Positions 27,737 to 36,211 of a stretch of 64,000 bases of DNA are shown one piece after another. The number at the start of each line of letters is the position of its first letter. The stretch's first letter is position 1. Source of the stretch: Algoriphagus machipongonensis (lineage in GTDB: Bacteria > Bacteroidota > Bacteroidia > Cytophagales > Cyclobacteriaceae); contig NZ_CM001023.1 of NCBI RefSeq assembly GCF_000166275.1, positions 1,801,001 through 1,865,000 of the forward strand, in the 5' to 3' direction. The notes below the pieces were generated by a model. The model had not been told where the DNA came from. It searched no databases and saw only the letters and a program-made list of their open reading frames with translations. Made by a program: the position numbers and the translations under genes.

Positions 27737-30721
27737 TTATCTTCTGTCAATCTGCGTAGGAAGGGCTTCTTGACCTAGATATGCGGAAAGCCGGGCTTTC
27801 AATTCGTCTGCTTTTTCTTGATAGCCACGCTCCTCGAGAAGAGGGATGAAATATCGAATCATTTCAATAGATATCATCATTTCGCGATCATAGTCCCTAT
27901 TTTCAAGGGTATAAAACTCGATCATATCCAATGATTTTTTGGAAACTTTATCGATGATGTCCAGGGCTTTATCTTCCTCTCCCACCTCAAAGAATAGAGG
28001 GACAGATTGCCCACTGGATAGGTCATATGGAATAGATTCGTTTGGCATCACTTCCAAGCCATAGTTAAGCAGCTCTGCGGCTTTGTCCATTTTGTTTTCA
28101 TCAAGAAGTGCTATGGCAATGTTGTTCAAAGCACTTCTATGATTAGAAGCAAACCTTCTATATTCTTCATCCTTATATGCATCGGGATCATCCATGCCTC
28201 TGAATGCAAATTTCTCCATGTAATTTTTGAAGGCCAAATCTGCATTCACCAATTCTTCACGAATATATTCGGGTTTCTGAATAGGGAGTAGTCTGTAAGT
28301 CAATCCTTCTTGAACCACATGGCTTTCTAGGTTGATTCCAATCGTAGATAAGGAAGTGTTGTTGAAGTAGATGGGTCGATCCCAATTATTTGTAGTGATT
28401 AAATCAATTAACATCAAGGTGCCTTTGGTCATGTATTGACCATTGACTCTTAAATTGATTTGTGGAGTAAATAAGGACGAGAATTCCTCTGGAATAATAT
28501 CCTTGTTAGCAACGGAAGCACTATCCACATCTAAAATCAAATTTCTAGACGGAACCATGTTGACAACACTTTTTCCGCCAGAGTTGACATTTAATCTTGG
28601 GTCTCCCTCATTTAATAAGGATAGATAAGCTTTCACTGAAATTGCAGAGTTTGGCTTCTCATCACCCGTAACATAAAGGACATCATTAGTGCCTTTTTGA
28701 TATCGCTTAGGGTCTAGACTAAATGGTAATGCTTCAGATTCATTGACGTCTCGGGTCATCTGTTTTACATACCAGTCCGTATCAAAATAACTCAATACAA
28801 TCACACGAACGTCTGTACGGAAACCTTCTACTTCCTGTACATACCAAAGCGGGAACGTATCATTATCTCCTCCGGTAAACAAAATGGCATTTGGCGCACA
28901 GGAGGCCAGGAAGTTTCTTGCAGAATCTACAGAGAAATATCTCCCTTGTCTATTGTGATCATCCCAGGTTTGACTTGCTACCAAGCCTACTACAGGGAGG
29001 GTTAGGAGTGTAGCAATCACACCAGCCGTAGCCAGGTTCTTGTTCATTTTCCCTATTCCATGGGCAATTCCCATAACTCCCATACCAATCCATATGGCAA
29101 AAGCATAAAAACTACCTACATAGATATAATCACGCTCCCTAGGTTCGATGGGAGGGGAATTCAGGTAGAGTACCAGAACTACACCCATCATTAGGAATAG
29201 CATTAAATTGACATAGAATGATTTCGGGTCATATTTTGCTTGGAAAAACATACCAACAACCCCCAATAATAAAGGGAGCATCAAGAAGTTGTTATGACCT
29301 TTATTTTCTTTGATATAGTCGGGGAATTTATCAGAGAAGGCATCGGTAATTCCAATCCAAGGAGCATCGGAGAAGTCACTTTCCCTTCCCGAGAAGTTCC
29401 ACATAAAGTACCTCCAGTACATTTTGCCCAGCTGATGCTTGAACATAAAGTAAAGATTATCTCCAAAAGTGGGGTCTTGTCCTTCTCTAAGTCCTAAAAC
29501 CTGTCGGTAGATTCTTTTGTGATTCTCTTGAGTGGAATAGACTCTAGGTAGGATCGTGGTTTTGTTTGGATCATAAATGTTTTTTAATCCATAATCCACA
29601 ATCTCATATTTGTCTTCTCCTTTCATGTATACCGGGTCACCCTCTTCTTGATCTACAAGTTTGGCGGTGAAGTACTGACCATGCATTAAAGGTCTATAGC
29701 CATACTGCTCTCTTTTCAGGTAAGAAACATAGCTAATGATGTCTTTGGGAGCATTTTCGTTTATGACAGGATCTTGATTGGCTCTGATGACAATCAAGGC
29801 ATAACTACTATAGCCAATAAGAATAAATACCAAGGAAAGTAAAGCAGTGTTTAATGTGGCGTTCTCCTTACTTCTGGAATATTTATAGGCGTAAAATAGA
29901 GCGCCAAAGAATAGGATTGCGAAAAAGACAATTCCAGAACCGAAGGGTAATCCCAAGGAGTTAACAAAGAAAATCTCCATGGAACCTGCCAGACTAGGAA
30001 GGCCAGGAATAATCAAGTTGTTGATAATTATCAGGGCAAATCCACCGATAAACATCGCAATCATGCCTCCTTTGAAGTTCGGCTTATCATACTTTTTAAA
30101 GTAGTAAATCAAAGCCAAAGCTGGTAGTGTCACCAAGTTGAGCAAGTGAACACCAATAGAAAGTCCCACTAAATAGGCAATGAAGATCATCCATTTATTC
30201 TCATCTCTAGGGTCTTTGATCACATCCCATTTCAAAAATGCCCAAATCACGATTGCAGTAAAGAAGGAGGACATTGCGTAAACTTCCGCTTCTACTGCAG
30301 AAAACCAGAAACTATCTGTGAATGTATAAAGCAAGGAGCCTACGATACCTGCTCCCATTAAAGAGATCACTTCTCCTTTACTTTCTTTGCCTTCTTCCAT
30401 TTTATATAGTCTTCTACCAAAAAGGGTTATAGACCAAAACAGGAATAGGATGGTAAAGGCAGAAAAGAGTGCACTTCCGACGTTCATCCAATAGGCTACT
30501 TCCAGCACATCACCTAAAGCTAGAAAGCTGAACATCCTATAGACAAGCAGAAAGAAAGGTGCTCCAGGAGGGTGTGGTACCTGAAGTTTATAAGAAACCG
30601 CGATAAATTCTCCTGGATCCCAGAAGCTAGCGGTCTGTTCTGCTGTCAAAATATATACGATCGCGGCTACGGCAAAAACTAGCCAGCCGGTTAAATTATT
30701 GATTTGCTTATACTTGAGCAT
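27737..30721 (-). CDS. DUF2723 large integral membrane protein (GT-C glycosyltransferase-like)
   Basis: 994 residues. The first ~560 residues hold about a dozen membrane segments. The opening (TAEQTASFWDPGEFIAVSYKLQVPHPPGAPFF) is the DUF2723 signature, with an Asp/Glu pair in the first periplasmic loop as in GT-C glycosyltransferases. The soluble C-terminal third includes FTGGDNDTFPLWYVQEVEGFRTDVRVI and short helical repeats (ALLDENKMDKAAELLNYGLEVMP) resembling TPR. In Bacteroidota this family has been proposed to glycosylate exported proteins; I infer transferase activity from fold similarity only. Monocistronic. Confidence 0.85.
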   Translation of the reverse strand: MLKYKQINNLTGWLVFAVAAIVYILTAEQTASFWDPGEFIAVSYKLQVPHPPGAPFFLLVYRMFSFLALGDVLEVAYWMNVGSALFSAFTILFLFWSITLFGRRLYKMEEGKESKGEVISLMGAGIVGSLLYTFTDSFWFSAVEAEVYAMSSFFTAIVIWAFLKWDVIKDPRDENKWMIFIAYLVGLSIGVHLLNLVTLPALALIYYFKKYDKPNFKGGMIAMFIGGFALIIINNLIIPGLPSLAGSMEIFFVNSLGLPFGSGIVFFAILFFGALFYAYKYSRSKENATLNTALLSLVFILIGYSSYALIVIRANQDPVINENAPKDIISYVSYLKREQYGYRPLMHGQYFTAKLVDQEEGDPVYMKGEDKYEIVDYGLKNIYDPNKTTILPRVYSTQENHKRIYRQVLGLREGQDPTFGDNLYFMFKHQLGKMYWRYFMWNFSGRESDFSDAPWIGITDAFSDKFPDYIKENKGHNNFLMLPLLLGVVGMFFQAKYDPKSFYVNLMLFLMMGVVLVLYLNSPPIEPRERDYIYVGSFYAFAIWIGMGVMGIAHGIGKMNKNLATAGVIATLLTLPVVGLVASQTWDDHNRQGRYFSVDSARNFLASCAPNAILFTGGDNDTFPLWYVQEVEGFRTDVRVIVLSYFDTDWYVKQMTRDVNESEALPFSLDPKRYQKGTNDVLYVTGDEKPNSAISVKAYLSLLNEGDPRLNVNSGGKSVVNMVPSRNLILDVDSASVANKDIIPEEFSSLFTPQINLRVNGQYMTKGTLMLIDLITTNNWDRPIYFNNTSLSTIGINLESHVVQEGLTYRLLPIQKPEYIREELVNADLAFKNYMEKFAFRGMDDPDAYKDEEYRRFASNHRSALNNIAIALLDENKMDKAAELLNYGLEVMPNESIPYDLSSGQSVPLFFEVGEEDKALDIIDKVSKKSLDMIEFYTLENRDYDREMMISIEMIRYFIPLLEERGYQEKADELKARLSAYLGQEALPTQIDRR

Positions 30722-30823
30722 TAATTCTGGATATTAGACTGGCGAAAATAAAAAATTAATCGCCAACTAGGGATTTTTTAGCACTTTTTAAAACTTATAG
30801 GTCCAGAATGGAAAACGTCCTAA

Positions 30824-30868
30824 TGTGATAAAAATTACTGTTTCGAACCGATTGAGGGTTTACCTTTG
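30824..30868 (+). promoter_or_regulatory. Crp/Fnr-like site plus -7 box upstream of trxA
   Basis: TGTGA-taaaaa-TTACT at 30824-30839 resembles the TGTGA-N6-TCACA Crp/Fnr half-site pair (weaker right half), and TACCTTTG at 30861-30868 is an exact -7 box. Site centre to -7 box is 29.5 nt, the same as in three other promoters of this island, putting the site near -41.5. Confidence 0.6.
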
Positions 30869-30892
30869 TTGTGTTAATTAAATAATAAGACC

Positions 30893-31213
30893 ATGAGCGC
30901 AAAACCAAAAACATTCCAGGAGCTAATAGAAGGAGATAAGCCAGTATTGGTAGATTTTACTGCTACTTGGTGTGGACCTTGCAAAATGATGCATCCTATT
31001 TTGGAAGATACCGCTAAACAGCTGGGCGAAAAGGTGAAAATTCTAAAAGTAGATGTAGATAAAAACCCTCTAGCTGCAAGCAAATTTCAAGTTAGAGGAG
31101 TGCCAACATTAATATTATTCCAAAAAGGAAAAATTCTTTGGAGGGAATCTGGCGTTGTTCCTACGCATCAATTGGTCAAGACCATTGAAACCAATATCAT
31201 GAGCAATGCTTAG
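30893..31213 (+). CDS. trxA: Thioredoxin
   Basis: 106 residues. Classic thioredoxin with the redox site ATWCGPCKMM (Cys pair at about residues 29 and 32), KVDVDKNPLAASKFQVRGVPTLILFQKG containing the cis-Pro, and no signal peptide, so cytoplasmic. It reduces disulfides and could supply reducing power to the neighbouring sulfur-handling enzymes. The next gene, an MBL-rhodanese protein, begins 85 nt downstream behind its own promoter. Confidence 0.95.
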   Translation: MSAKPKTFQELIEGDKPVLVDFTATWCGPCKMMHPILEDTAKQLGEKVKILKVDVDKNPLAASKFQVRGVPTLILFQKGKILWRESGVVPTHQLVKTIETNIMSNA

Positions 31214-31219
31214 GCTTCA

Positions 31220-31264
31220 TGTGACAAAAGTCATTTAGTCTGGGGAAATCCCTTGATATATTTG
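31220..31264 (+). promoter_or_regulatory. Crp/Fnr-like site plus -7 box upstream of the MBL-rhodanese gene
   Basis: TGTGA-caaaag-TCATT at 31220-31235, then TATATTTG (exact TAnnTTTG) at 31257-31264. Centre-to-box distance 29.5 nt, as in the trxA promoter. A TTTAG at 31234-31238 sits at -33-like spacing. Leader about 29 nt. Confidence 0.65.
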
Positions 31265-31298
31265 TAATAGAAATTGAAAGAATAAAAAAATAAGTGAT

Positions 31299-32720
31299 AT
31301 GAAAATCGAGCAAATTTATACAGGTTGTCTAGCTCAAGGAGCATACTACATCGAGTCTGATGGTGAAGCAGCAGTGATCGATCCATTAAGAGAAGTGCAG
31401 CCTTACATTGAGAAGGCTGAAAGAAGAAATGCTAAAATCAAATATGTTTTTGAAACGCATTTTCATGCTGATTTTGTTTCTGGACATCAGGATTTGTCAG
31501 CTAAAACCGGAGCTCCGATTGTTTATGGTCCAACGACTATGAAAATGGGCTTTGACGCTACAGTGGCTGAAGATGGCCAGGAGTTTCAAATAGGTAAGGC
31601 GAAAATAAAAGTGATCCATACCCCAGGTCATACGATGGAAAGTACCTGCTACTTGCTTTATAATGAGGAAGGGAAAGAGGAAGCTATTTTCACTGGAGAT
31701 ACCTTATTCATAGGAGATGTGGGAAGACCTGATTTAGCACAAAAGGTGGTAGAAGACCTGACCCAAGAAAAATTGGCAGGACATCTATATGATTCCTTAA
31801 GAAATAAGATCATGCCTTTACCTGATGATTTGATCGTGTATCCGGCACATGGAGCAGGATCAGCTTGTGGTAAAAACATGAGTAAGGAGACTTCAGATAC
31901 CTTAGGAAATCAAAAGAAGACCAACTATGCTCTTCAGGATATGACCAAGGAGCAGTTTATCAAAGAAGTGATCACTGGATTAACACCTCCACCTGCATAT
32001 TTCCCACAGAATGTGATGATGAATATCGAAGGATATGATAGCATTGATGAAGTGTTGGAAAGAGGAGTAAAACCATTATCTCCTGCACAATTTGAGGCAG
32101 CAGCCAATGAAACTGGCGCATTGATCTTGGATACCAGATCTCCTCAGGTTTTTGCCAAAGGCTTTGTGCCTAATTCTGTGAATATTGGAATTGACGGAAG
32201 TTTTGCGGTTTGGGTAGGAGCGATGATTCCTGACTTGAAACAAGAAATTCTTGTAGTGGCAGAAGAAGGAAGAGAAGAGGAAGTGATTACCCGATTGGCT
32301 AGAGTAGGCTATGACTTTGCGCTTGGATATCTCGAAGGAGGAATCGATTCTTGGAAAAAGGCAGGGCAGGAGCTAGATCAAATCGAATCTATCGGAGTGG
32401 AAGAATTAGTGAAAAGAAAGAAAGAAAATCCTGATCTGAATATCTTAGATGTAAGGAAAAACAGCGAATTCCTTTCAGAACATGTAGTGGATGCAGAAAA
32501 TGCACCATTGGATTACATCAATGAAAGCATGCTCAAAGTAGACAAGGATAAAACTTATTACGTACACTGTGCAGGAGGATATCGTTCTATGGTCTTTAAC
32601 TCTATTTTGAGAGCTAGAGGTTATGATAATCTGATTGATGTGGATGGTGGATTTAAAGCCATTAAAGAGTCTGGTGAGTTTGAAGTGAGTGATTACGTTT
32701 GTCCTACCACATTGCTATAA
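31299..32720 (+). CDS. Metallo-beta-lactamase fold hydrolase with two rhodanese domains (persulfide dioxygenase-like)
   Basis: 473 residues. The MBL domain (1-210) has THFHADFVSGH (metal site, about residue 53), HTPGHTMES and FTGDTLFIGDVGRPDL, the pattern of ETHE1/PDO-type persulfide dioxygenases and BigR-associated Blh proteins. Two rhodanese domains follow (about 265-350 and 370-465). The second has a catalytic Cys in YYVHCAGGYRSM (about 423). The first has VVAEEGREEE at that place with no Cys, so it is probably inactive. It likely handles glutathione- or protein-persulfide from sulfide oxidation in the cytoplasm. Followed by its own terminator. Confidence 0.88.
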   Translation: MKIEQIYTGCLAQGAYYIESDGEAAVIDPLREVQPYIEKAERRNAKIKYVFETHFHADFVSGHQDLSAKTGAPIVYGPTTMKMGFDATVAEDGQEFQIGKAKIKVIHTPGHTMESTCYLLYNEEGKEEAIFTGDTLFIGDVGRPDLAQKVVEDLTQEKLAGHLYDSLRNKIMPLPDDLIVYPAHGAGSACGKNMSKETSDTLGNQKKTNYALQDMTKEQFIKEVITGLTPPPAYFPQNVMMNIEGYDSIDEVLERGVKPLSPAQFEAAANETGALILDTRSPQVFAKGFVPNSVNIGIDGSFAVWVGAMIPDLKQEILVVAEEGREEEVITRLARVGYDFALGYLEGGIDSWKKAGQELDQIESIGVEELVKRKKENPDLNILDVRKNSEFLSEHVVDAENAPLDYINESMLKVDKDKTYYVHCAGGYRSMVFNSILRARGYDNLIDVDGGFKAIKESGEFEVSDYVCPTTLL

Positions 32721-32745
32721 TGTGAGAAAAGTTGCGAACACCCAT

Positions 32746-32775
32746 AAATGGCAGGTCGCAAGATCTGCCATTTTT
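32746..32775 (+). terminator. Rho-independent terminator after MBL-rhodanese gene
   Basis: AAATGGCAG (32746-32754) pairs with CTGCCATTT (32765-32773), followed by more T. It separates this gene from the YeeE-type transporter pair, which has its own promoter. Confidence 0.8.
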
Positions 32776-32792
32776 AGTTTCAACCTAAATTC

Positions 32793-32837
32793 TGTGATAA
32801 AAGTCACGATAATCAAGAAAGCATATTCTGAACTTTG
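32793..32837 (+). promoter_or_regulatory. Crp/Fnr-like site plus -7 box upstream of YeeE/YedE pair
   Basis: TGTGA-taaaag-TCACG at 32793-32808 is the best site of the set, followed by GAACTTTG at 32830-32837 (TTTG retained, T of TA lost) at the same 29.5-nt centre-to-box distance. Leader about 70 nt. Confidence 0.65.
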
Positions 32838-32912
32838 TAATTTAGTAACTATAGGGAATCGTCTTTTCCCAGACCTTAGAAAAATTGAATAAAATTCAAA
32901 AAAATATAAAAA

Positions 32913-33494
32913 ATGGATCAATTGATAGACTGGATCACCCAGCCATGGCCTTGGTATGTGGCAGGACCCTTGATAGGGCTAACTGTCCCGATACTTTTGC
33001 TGATTGGAAATAAAACATTTGGTATTTCATCTTCCCTGCGTCATGTCTGCGCTATGTGCGTTCCTGCAGGTATTCCTTTCTTCACTTATAACTGGAAGAA
33101 AGAAATGTGGAATATTCTGTTTGTAATAGGCGTCTTAATTGGTGGCTTTATTGCAACAAATTTCTTGGCCAATCCAAACGATTTTGTTTTAGCAGATCAA
33201 ACCCGAGCTGATTTAACGGCTCTTGGAATCACAGATTTCTCAGGCCTCATGCCATCAGATATTTTCCAATGGGATAATCTGTTTACGGCAAAAGGACTTC
33301 TTTTCTTCGTGTTTGGAGGATTCTTAGTGGGGTTTGGAACTCGATATGCCGGAGGATGTACATCAGGACATGCGATCATGGGAATTAGCTCTCTGCAGTG
33401 GCCATCGCTTTTAGCCACAACATTCTTTATGATCGGAGGCTTTGTGATGACTCATCTATTGATGGAGCCTTTAATGAAACTAGTTGGATATTAA
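32913..33494 (+). CDS. YeeE/YedE-family sulfur transport membrane protein
   Basis: 193 residues with about five membrane helices (PLIGLTVPILLLIGN; ILFVIGVLIGGFIATNFL; GLLFFVFGGFLVGFGTRYAGGCTSGHAIMG; LLATTFFMIGGFVM). The conserved Cys in YAGGCTSGHAI is the hallmark of YeeE/YedE proteins, of which YeeE imports thiosulfate in E. coli and Spirochaeta. It is half the length of YeeE and is followed 12 nt later by a second half-size protein, so the two probably form a heteromeric transporter. Confidence 0.88.
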   Translation: MDQLIDWITQPWPWYVAGPLIGLTVPILLLIGNKTFGISSSLRHVCAMCVPAGIPFFTYNWKKEMWNILFVIGVLIGGFIATNFLANPNDFVLADQTRADLTALGITDFSGLMPSDIFQWDNLFTAKGLLFFVFGGFLVGFGTRYAGGCTSGHAIMGISSLQWPSLLATTFFMIGGFVMTHLLMEPLMKLVGY

Positions 33495-33506
33495 TCGAGG
33501 AAAGCA

Positions 33507-33992
33507 ATGATAGTAGAAGAGAAGAAAAATAAAGTTGAAGTTTGTGATGCACCTAACTCTCAGCAAAATGTAGAAAAAGGCTTATCCCTAGTGAAGTATA
33601 TGATAATTGGGATCCTCTTTGGGATTGTCTTTGTCAAAGCCGAAATCATATCCTGGTTTAGGATTCAAGAAATGTTTCGTCTCCAGTCATTCCATATGTA
33701 TGGGGTCATTGGTTCTGCGATTATTACTGGAATTATTTCCATTCAGATTATCAAGAGATTTAACTTGAAGTCGATTGCTGGTGAAACCATCAACATACCT
33801 AAAAAGGAGTTCCGTAAAGGTCAGATTATTGGAGGGTTTATCTTTGGTTTGGGATGGGCAATAACCGGTGCCTGCCCAGGGCCTTTGTTTGCTCAAATAG
33901 GGTCGGGCTTTTTAGTAGTTTTTGTGACCTTGATTTCCGCTATTGCTGGAACATGGGTCTACGGAAAATTTTCTGACAAGCTTCCAAATTAA
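33507..33992 (+). CDS. YeeE/YedE-like (DUF6691-type) membrane protein
   Basis: 161 residues with four or so membrane helices (YMIIGILFGIVFVKAEIISW; MYGVIGSAIITGIISIQII; IIGGFIFGLGWAITGACPGPLFAQIG; FLVVFVTLISAIAGTWVYG). The GxCPGP-containing loop ITGACPGPL matches the second half-unit of split YeeE/YedE transporters. Together with the preceding gene it is predicted to move thiosulfate or another reduced sulfur compound across the inner membrane. A terminator lies just after it. Confidence 0.86.
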   Translation: MIVEEKKNKVEVCDAPNSQQNVEKGLSLVKYMIIGILFGIVFVKAEIISWFRIQEMFRLQSFHMYGVIGSAIITGIISIQIIKRFNLKSIAGETINIPKKEFRKGQIIGGFIFGLGWAITGACPGPLFAQIGSGFLVVFVTLISAIAGTWVYGKFSDKLPN

Positions 33993-34012
33993 ATTTAAAA
34001 GCTTGAATTGCT

Positions 34013-34046
34013 AAAGCCGCTTTCTGTGAAGGAAGTGGCTTTTTTA
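34013..34046 (+). terminator. Rho-independent terminator after YeeE/YedE pair
   Basis: AGCCGCTTTC pairs with GGAAGTGGCT (one G-T and one T-G wobble) and is followed by six T-rich bases. Confidence 0.75.
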
Positions 34047-34124
34047 TTGAAAGACCTTGCGGATAATAAATCGAATCAAAAAAATAATACAGATGATGAT
34101 GCTTCCTACAATGACAAATTCCAT
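34044..34124 (-). CDS. Candidate 26-residue hydrophobic microprotein
   Basis: ATG at 34122-34124 opens a 26-codon frame ending in TAA at 34044-34046. The peptide begins MEFVIVGSIIICIIFLIR and ends with a basic RKVFQ-type tail: one membrane helix with a positive-inside C-terminus. It is otherwise the only use of the 250-base gap between the terminator and the MFS gene. Its stop lies inside the terminator hairpin of the opposite strand. No family recognised; a chance frame cannot be excluded. Confidence 0.3.
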   Translation of the reverse strand: MEFVIVGSIIICIIFLIRFIIRKVFQ

Positions 34125-34242
34125 GAGATATTTTTTTCTACTAACAGAAATATAGGGGAATAGTTTCTATTCCTTTTTTTGTTTTAGGGTTCGTTCGGGA
34201 TAATCTTTCTAAATTTCGGAGCCTTAAGACCTATCCAATTGT

Positions 34243-35403
34243 ATGAATTCCCTTTCCAAGCGCAGAGTGGCCCTGGGGGCCTTTTTCTTTTTTGTAGGGC
34301 TATGTTTTGCCTCCTGGGCTGCAAGAATCCCCGATATTCAAGCCAAATTTGATCTTTCAGAAGGGCAGTTAGGAACATTATTACTGTTTCTACCTTTGGG
34401 GTCTGTGATCGGACTCCCTATCGCCGGCTGGGCAGTACATCAATTTGGAAGTAGAATTGTCATTATGGTGGGTGCCATTGCCTATGCTTTGACATTGCCA
34501 CTTATTGGCTTAGCACCTTCAACTTGGTTGCTGGTACCGGTATTGGTTTTTTATGGGATGCTCGGAAACACCATGAATATTTCCTTGAATACTCAGGCCT
34601 TAAATCTAGAAGATGAGATGGGAAAAAGTATATTGGCCTCTTTCCATGGACTCTGGAGCATGGCGGGATTTACAGGAGCTGGCATAGGGGCGCTAATGAT
34701 CTATTTGGGTTTATCTCCAGCAATTCATTATACCGTGGTTGCAGGAATTTCATTTATTATTATTCTTTCAGCTCAAGGCTATATTATCAAGGAAAAAGCA
34801 GCAGCCTCTGAAGGAGGAATGGTCTTGAAAAAACCTGATGCATTATTGCTCCGAATTAGTCTGATTGCATTTTTAGGGATGATGTGTGAAGGATGTATGT
34901 TTGACTGGTCAGGAGTTTACTTCAAAAAAGTGGTGATGGCCGATCCTTCATTGATTGCATTAGGATATGTGGCTTTTATGGGGACAATGGCTGCTGGTAG
35001 GTTTATAACAGATAAAGTGGCTGCTAGATATACCAAAGTGGAAGTCATCCAAGTGAGTGGAGTTTTGATCTTTGTTGGATTGACTTTGGCAGTAGTTTTT
35101 CCCACCGTAGGCATAGCTACGTTTGGCTTTTTATTAGTAGGCTTAGGAGTAGCATCGATTATTCCTCTTTCTTATAGCATCGCGGGAAGATCCAAATTAT
35201 ATGCGCCAAGCGTCGCCTTGGCTTTGGTTTCTACGATTTCATTCTTCGGGTTTTTGTTAGGGCCTCCATTGATTGGCTTTATTGCAGATTTATTTAACTT
35301 AAAAACCTCCTTTGCGATGGTGGCTGTGAGTGCTTTGGGAATTACCTTGCTTTCTAGCTTCCGTAAAGCGGTATTCTTGATTCCCCAAAAAAGTAAAACC
35401 TAA
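34243..35403 (+). CDS. MFS transporter
   Basis: 386 residues with about 12 membrane helices. Starts KRRVALGAFFFFVGLCFASWAARIPDIQAKFDLSEGQLGTLLLFLPLGSVIGLP, the pattern of the YbjJ/fucose-permease-like major facilitator group (ARIPDIQ...LSEGQLG). A charged loop divides the two halves around residue 190. The substrate is unknown. The acyl-ACP thioesterase gene follows 9 nt later and is probably co-transcribed. Confidence 0.88.
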   Translation: MNSLSKRRVALGAFFFFVGLCFASWAARIPDIQAKFDLSEGQLGTLLLFLPLGSVIGLPIAGWAVHQFGSRIVIMVGAIAYALTLPLIGLAPSTWLLVPVLVFYGMLGNTMNISLNTQALNLEDEMGKSILASFHGLWSMAGFTGAGIGALMIYLGLSPAIHYTVVAGISFIIILSAQGYIIKEKAAASEGGMVLKKPDALLLRISLIAFLGMMCEGCMFDWSGVYFKKVVMADPSLIALGYVAFMGTMAAGRFITDKVAARYTKVEVIQVSGVLIFVGLTLAVVFPTVGIATFGFLLVGLGVASIIPLSYSIAGRSKLYAPSVALALVSTISFFGFLLGPPLIGFIADLFNLKTSFAMVAVSALGITLLSSFRKAVFLIPQKSKT

Positions 35404-35412
35404 TCTGAATAG

Positions 35413-36129
35413 ATGAGTCATCCTTCTACCTTTCAATATGAAAAGGACTTCGAAATTGGTTCTTTTCAAGTACATCCAGACGGTAAAACCAGATTAAGTT
35501 CTGTAGCGGATTTATTTCAGGAGATTTCCTGGCGCCATGCGGATTCTGCTGATTTTGGGAGGAATCTCTTTGAAGAAAATAAAATGTGGGTGCTTTCGAG
35601 AATGGATTTTCATTGCTTTGAATTTCCCTCTTGGGGTGATCGAGTTAAGGTTTACACAGCTGGCCGTGGAGTAGAAAAGCTTTTTGCTTTCAGGGAGTTT
35701 TTGATGACAGATTTAGAAGGAAAAGTATTAGTACAATGCATGACTTCTTACCTTTTGCTGAATATTGATTCCAAGCGACCAGTTCGCCCGGAGACTGCTT
35801 TACCAGGTCATCTTTTTGATCCTTTGGAAAAGCCAGAATGGCAATCTGAAAAAGTAGAAGTAGGTGGGGAATTACTATTCACTGAGTCCAGGAAAGTCCG
35901 TTATTCAGACCTGGATCTTTATGACCATGTAAATAATACAAGCTATATCCAATGGGTTGAGAATTTATTGAAAGAACAAAACCTTAGCTACTCCAATTTA
36001 CTGATCAACTTTCAAGCAGAATGCAAACAGGGAGATTTGGTTACTCTTCAAGTTTTGGAAAAAGAGGATAGTTTCGTCTTTGAAGGAAAGGTAGAAGGCA
36101 AAATCGTGTTTTTGGCAGAGGCTTACTAA
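35413..36129 (+). CDS. Acyl-ACP thioesterase (FatA/FatB-like)
   Basis: 238 residues forming a double hotdog fold. The N-terminal hotdog (about 8-130) contains the helix ISWRHADSADFG and VLSRMDFHCFEFPSWGDRVKVYT; the C-terminal one (about 150-238) has the catalytic region RYSDLDLYDHVNNTSYIQWVEN, with the Asp-His-Asn set typical of acyl-ACP thioesterases. It would release free fatty acids from acyl carrier protein in the cytoplasm. Nine bases after the MFS gene. Confidence 0.88.
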   Translation: MSHPSTFQYEKDFEIGSFQVHPDGKTRLSSVADLFQEISWRHADSADFGRNLFEENKMWVLSRMDFHCFEFPSWGDRVKVYTAGRGVEKLFAFREFLMTDLEGKVLVQCMTSYLLLNIDSKRPVRPETALPGHLFDPLEKPEWQSEKVEVGGELLFTESRKVRYSDLDLYDHVNNTSYIQWVENLLKEQNLSYSNLLINFQAECKQGDLVTLQVLEKEDSFVFEGKVEGKIVFLAEAY

Positions 36130-36149
36130 GCGAAAACTTTTTCGTGGGA

Positions 36150-36194
36150 TGTGATCCTTGTCACTTTTTTTGACTAAGTAAAGAGACATTTTTG
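36150..36194 (+). promoter_or_regulatory. Crp/Fnr-like site plus -7 box upstream of tsdA
   Basis: TGTGA-tccttg-TCACT at 36150-36165 and CATTTTTG at 36187-36194 (TTTG retained, T of TA lost), again with 29.5 nt from site centre to box. Predicted leader only about 12 nt before the ATG at 36212. Confidence 0.6.
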
Positions 36195-36211
36195 TAGCTT
36201 AAGAAAGCAAA

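Noticed and set aside
32689..32921. Two overlapping ~67-residue frames on opposite strands between the MBL-rhodanese and YeeE genes
   Set aside because: The interval is explained by a terminator, an operator and a promoter; neither frame has a plausible signal or domain.
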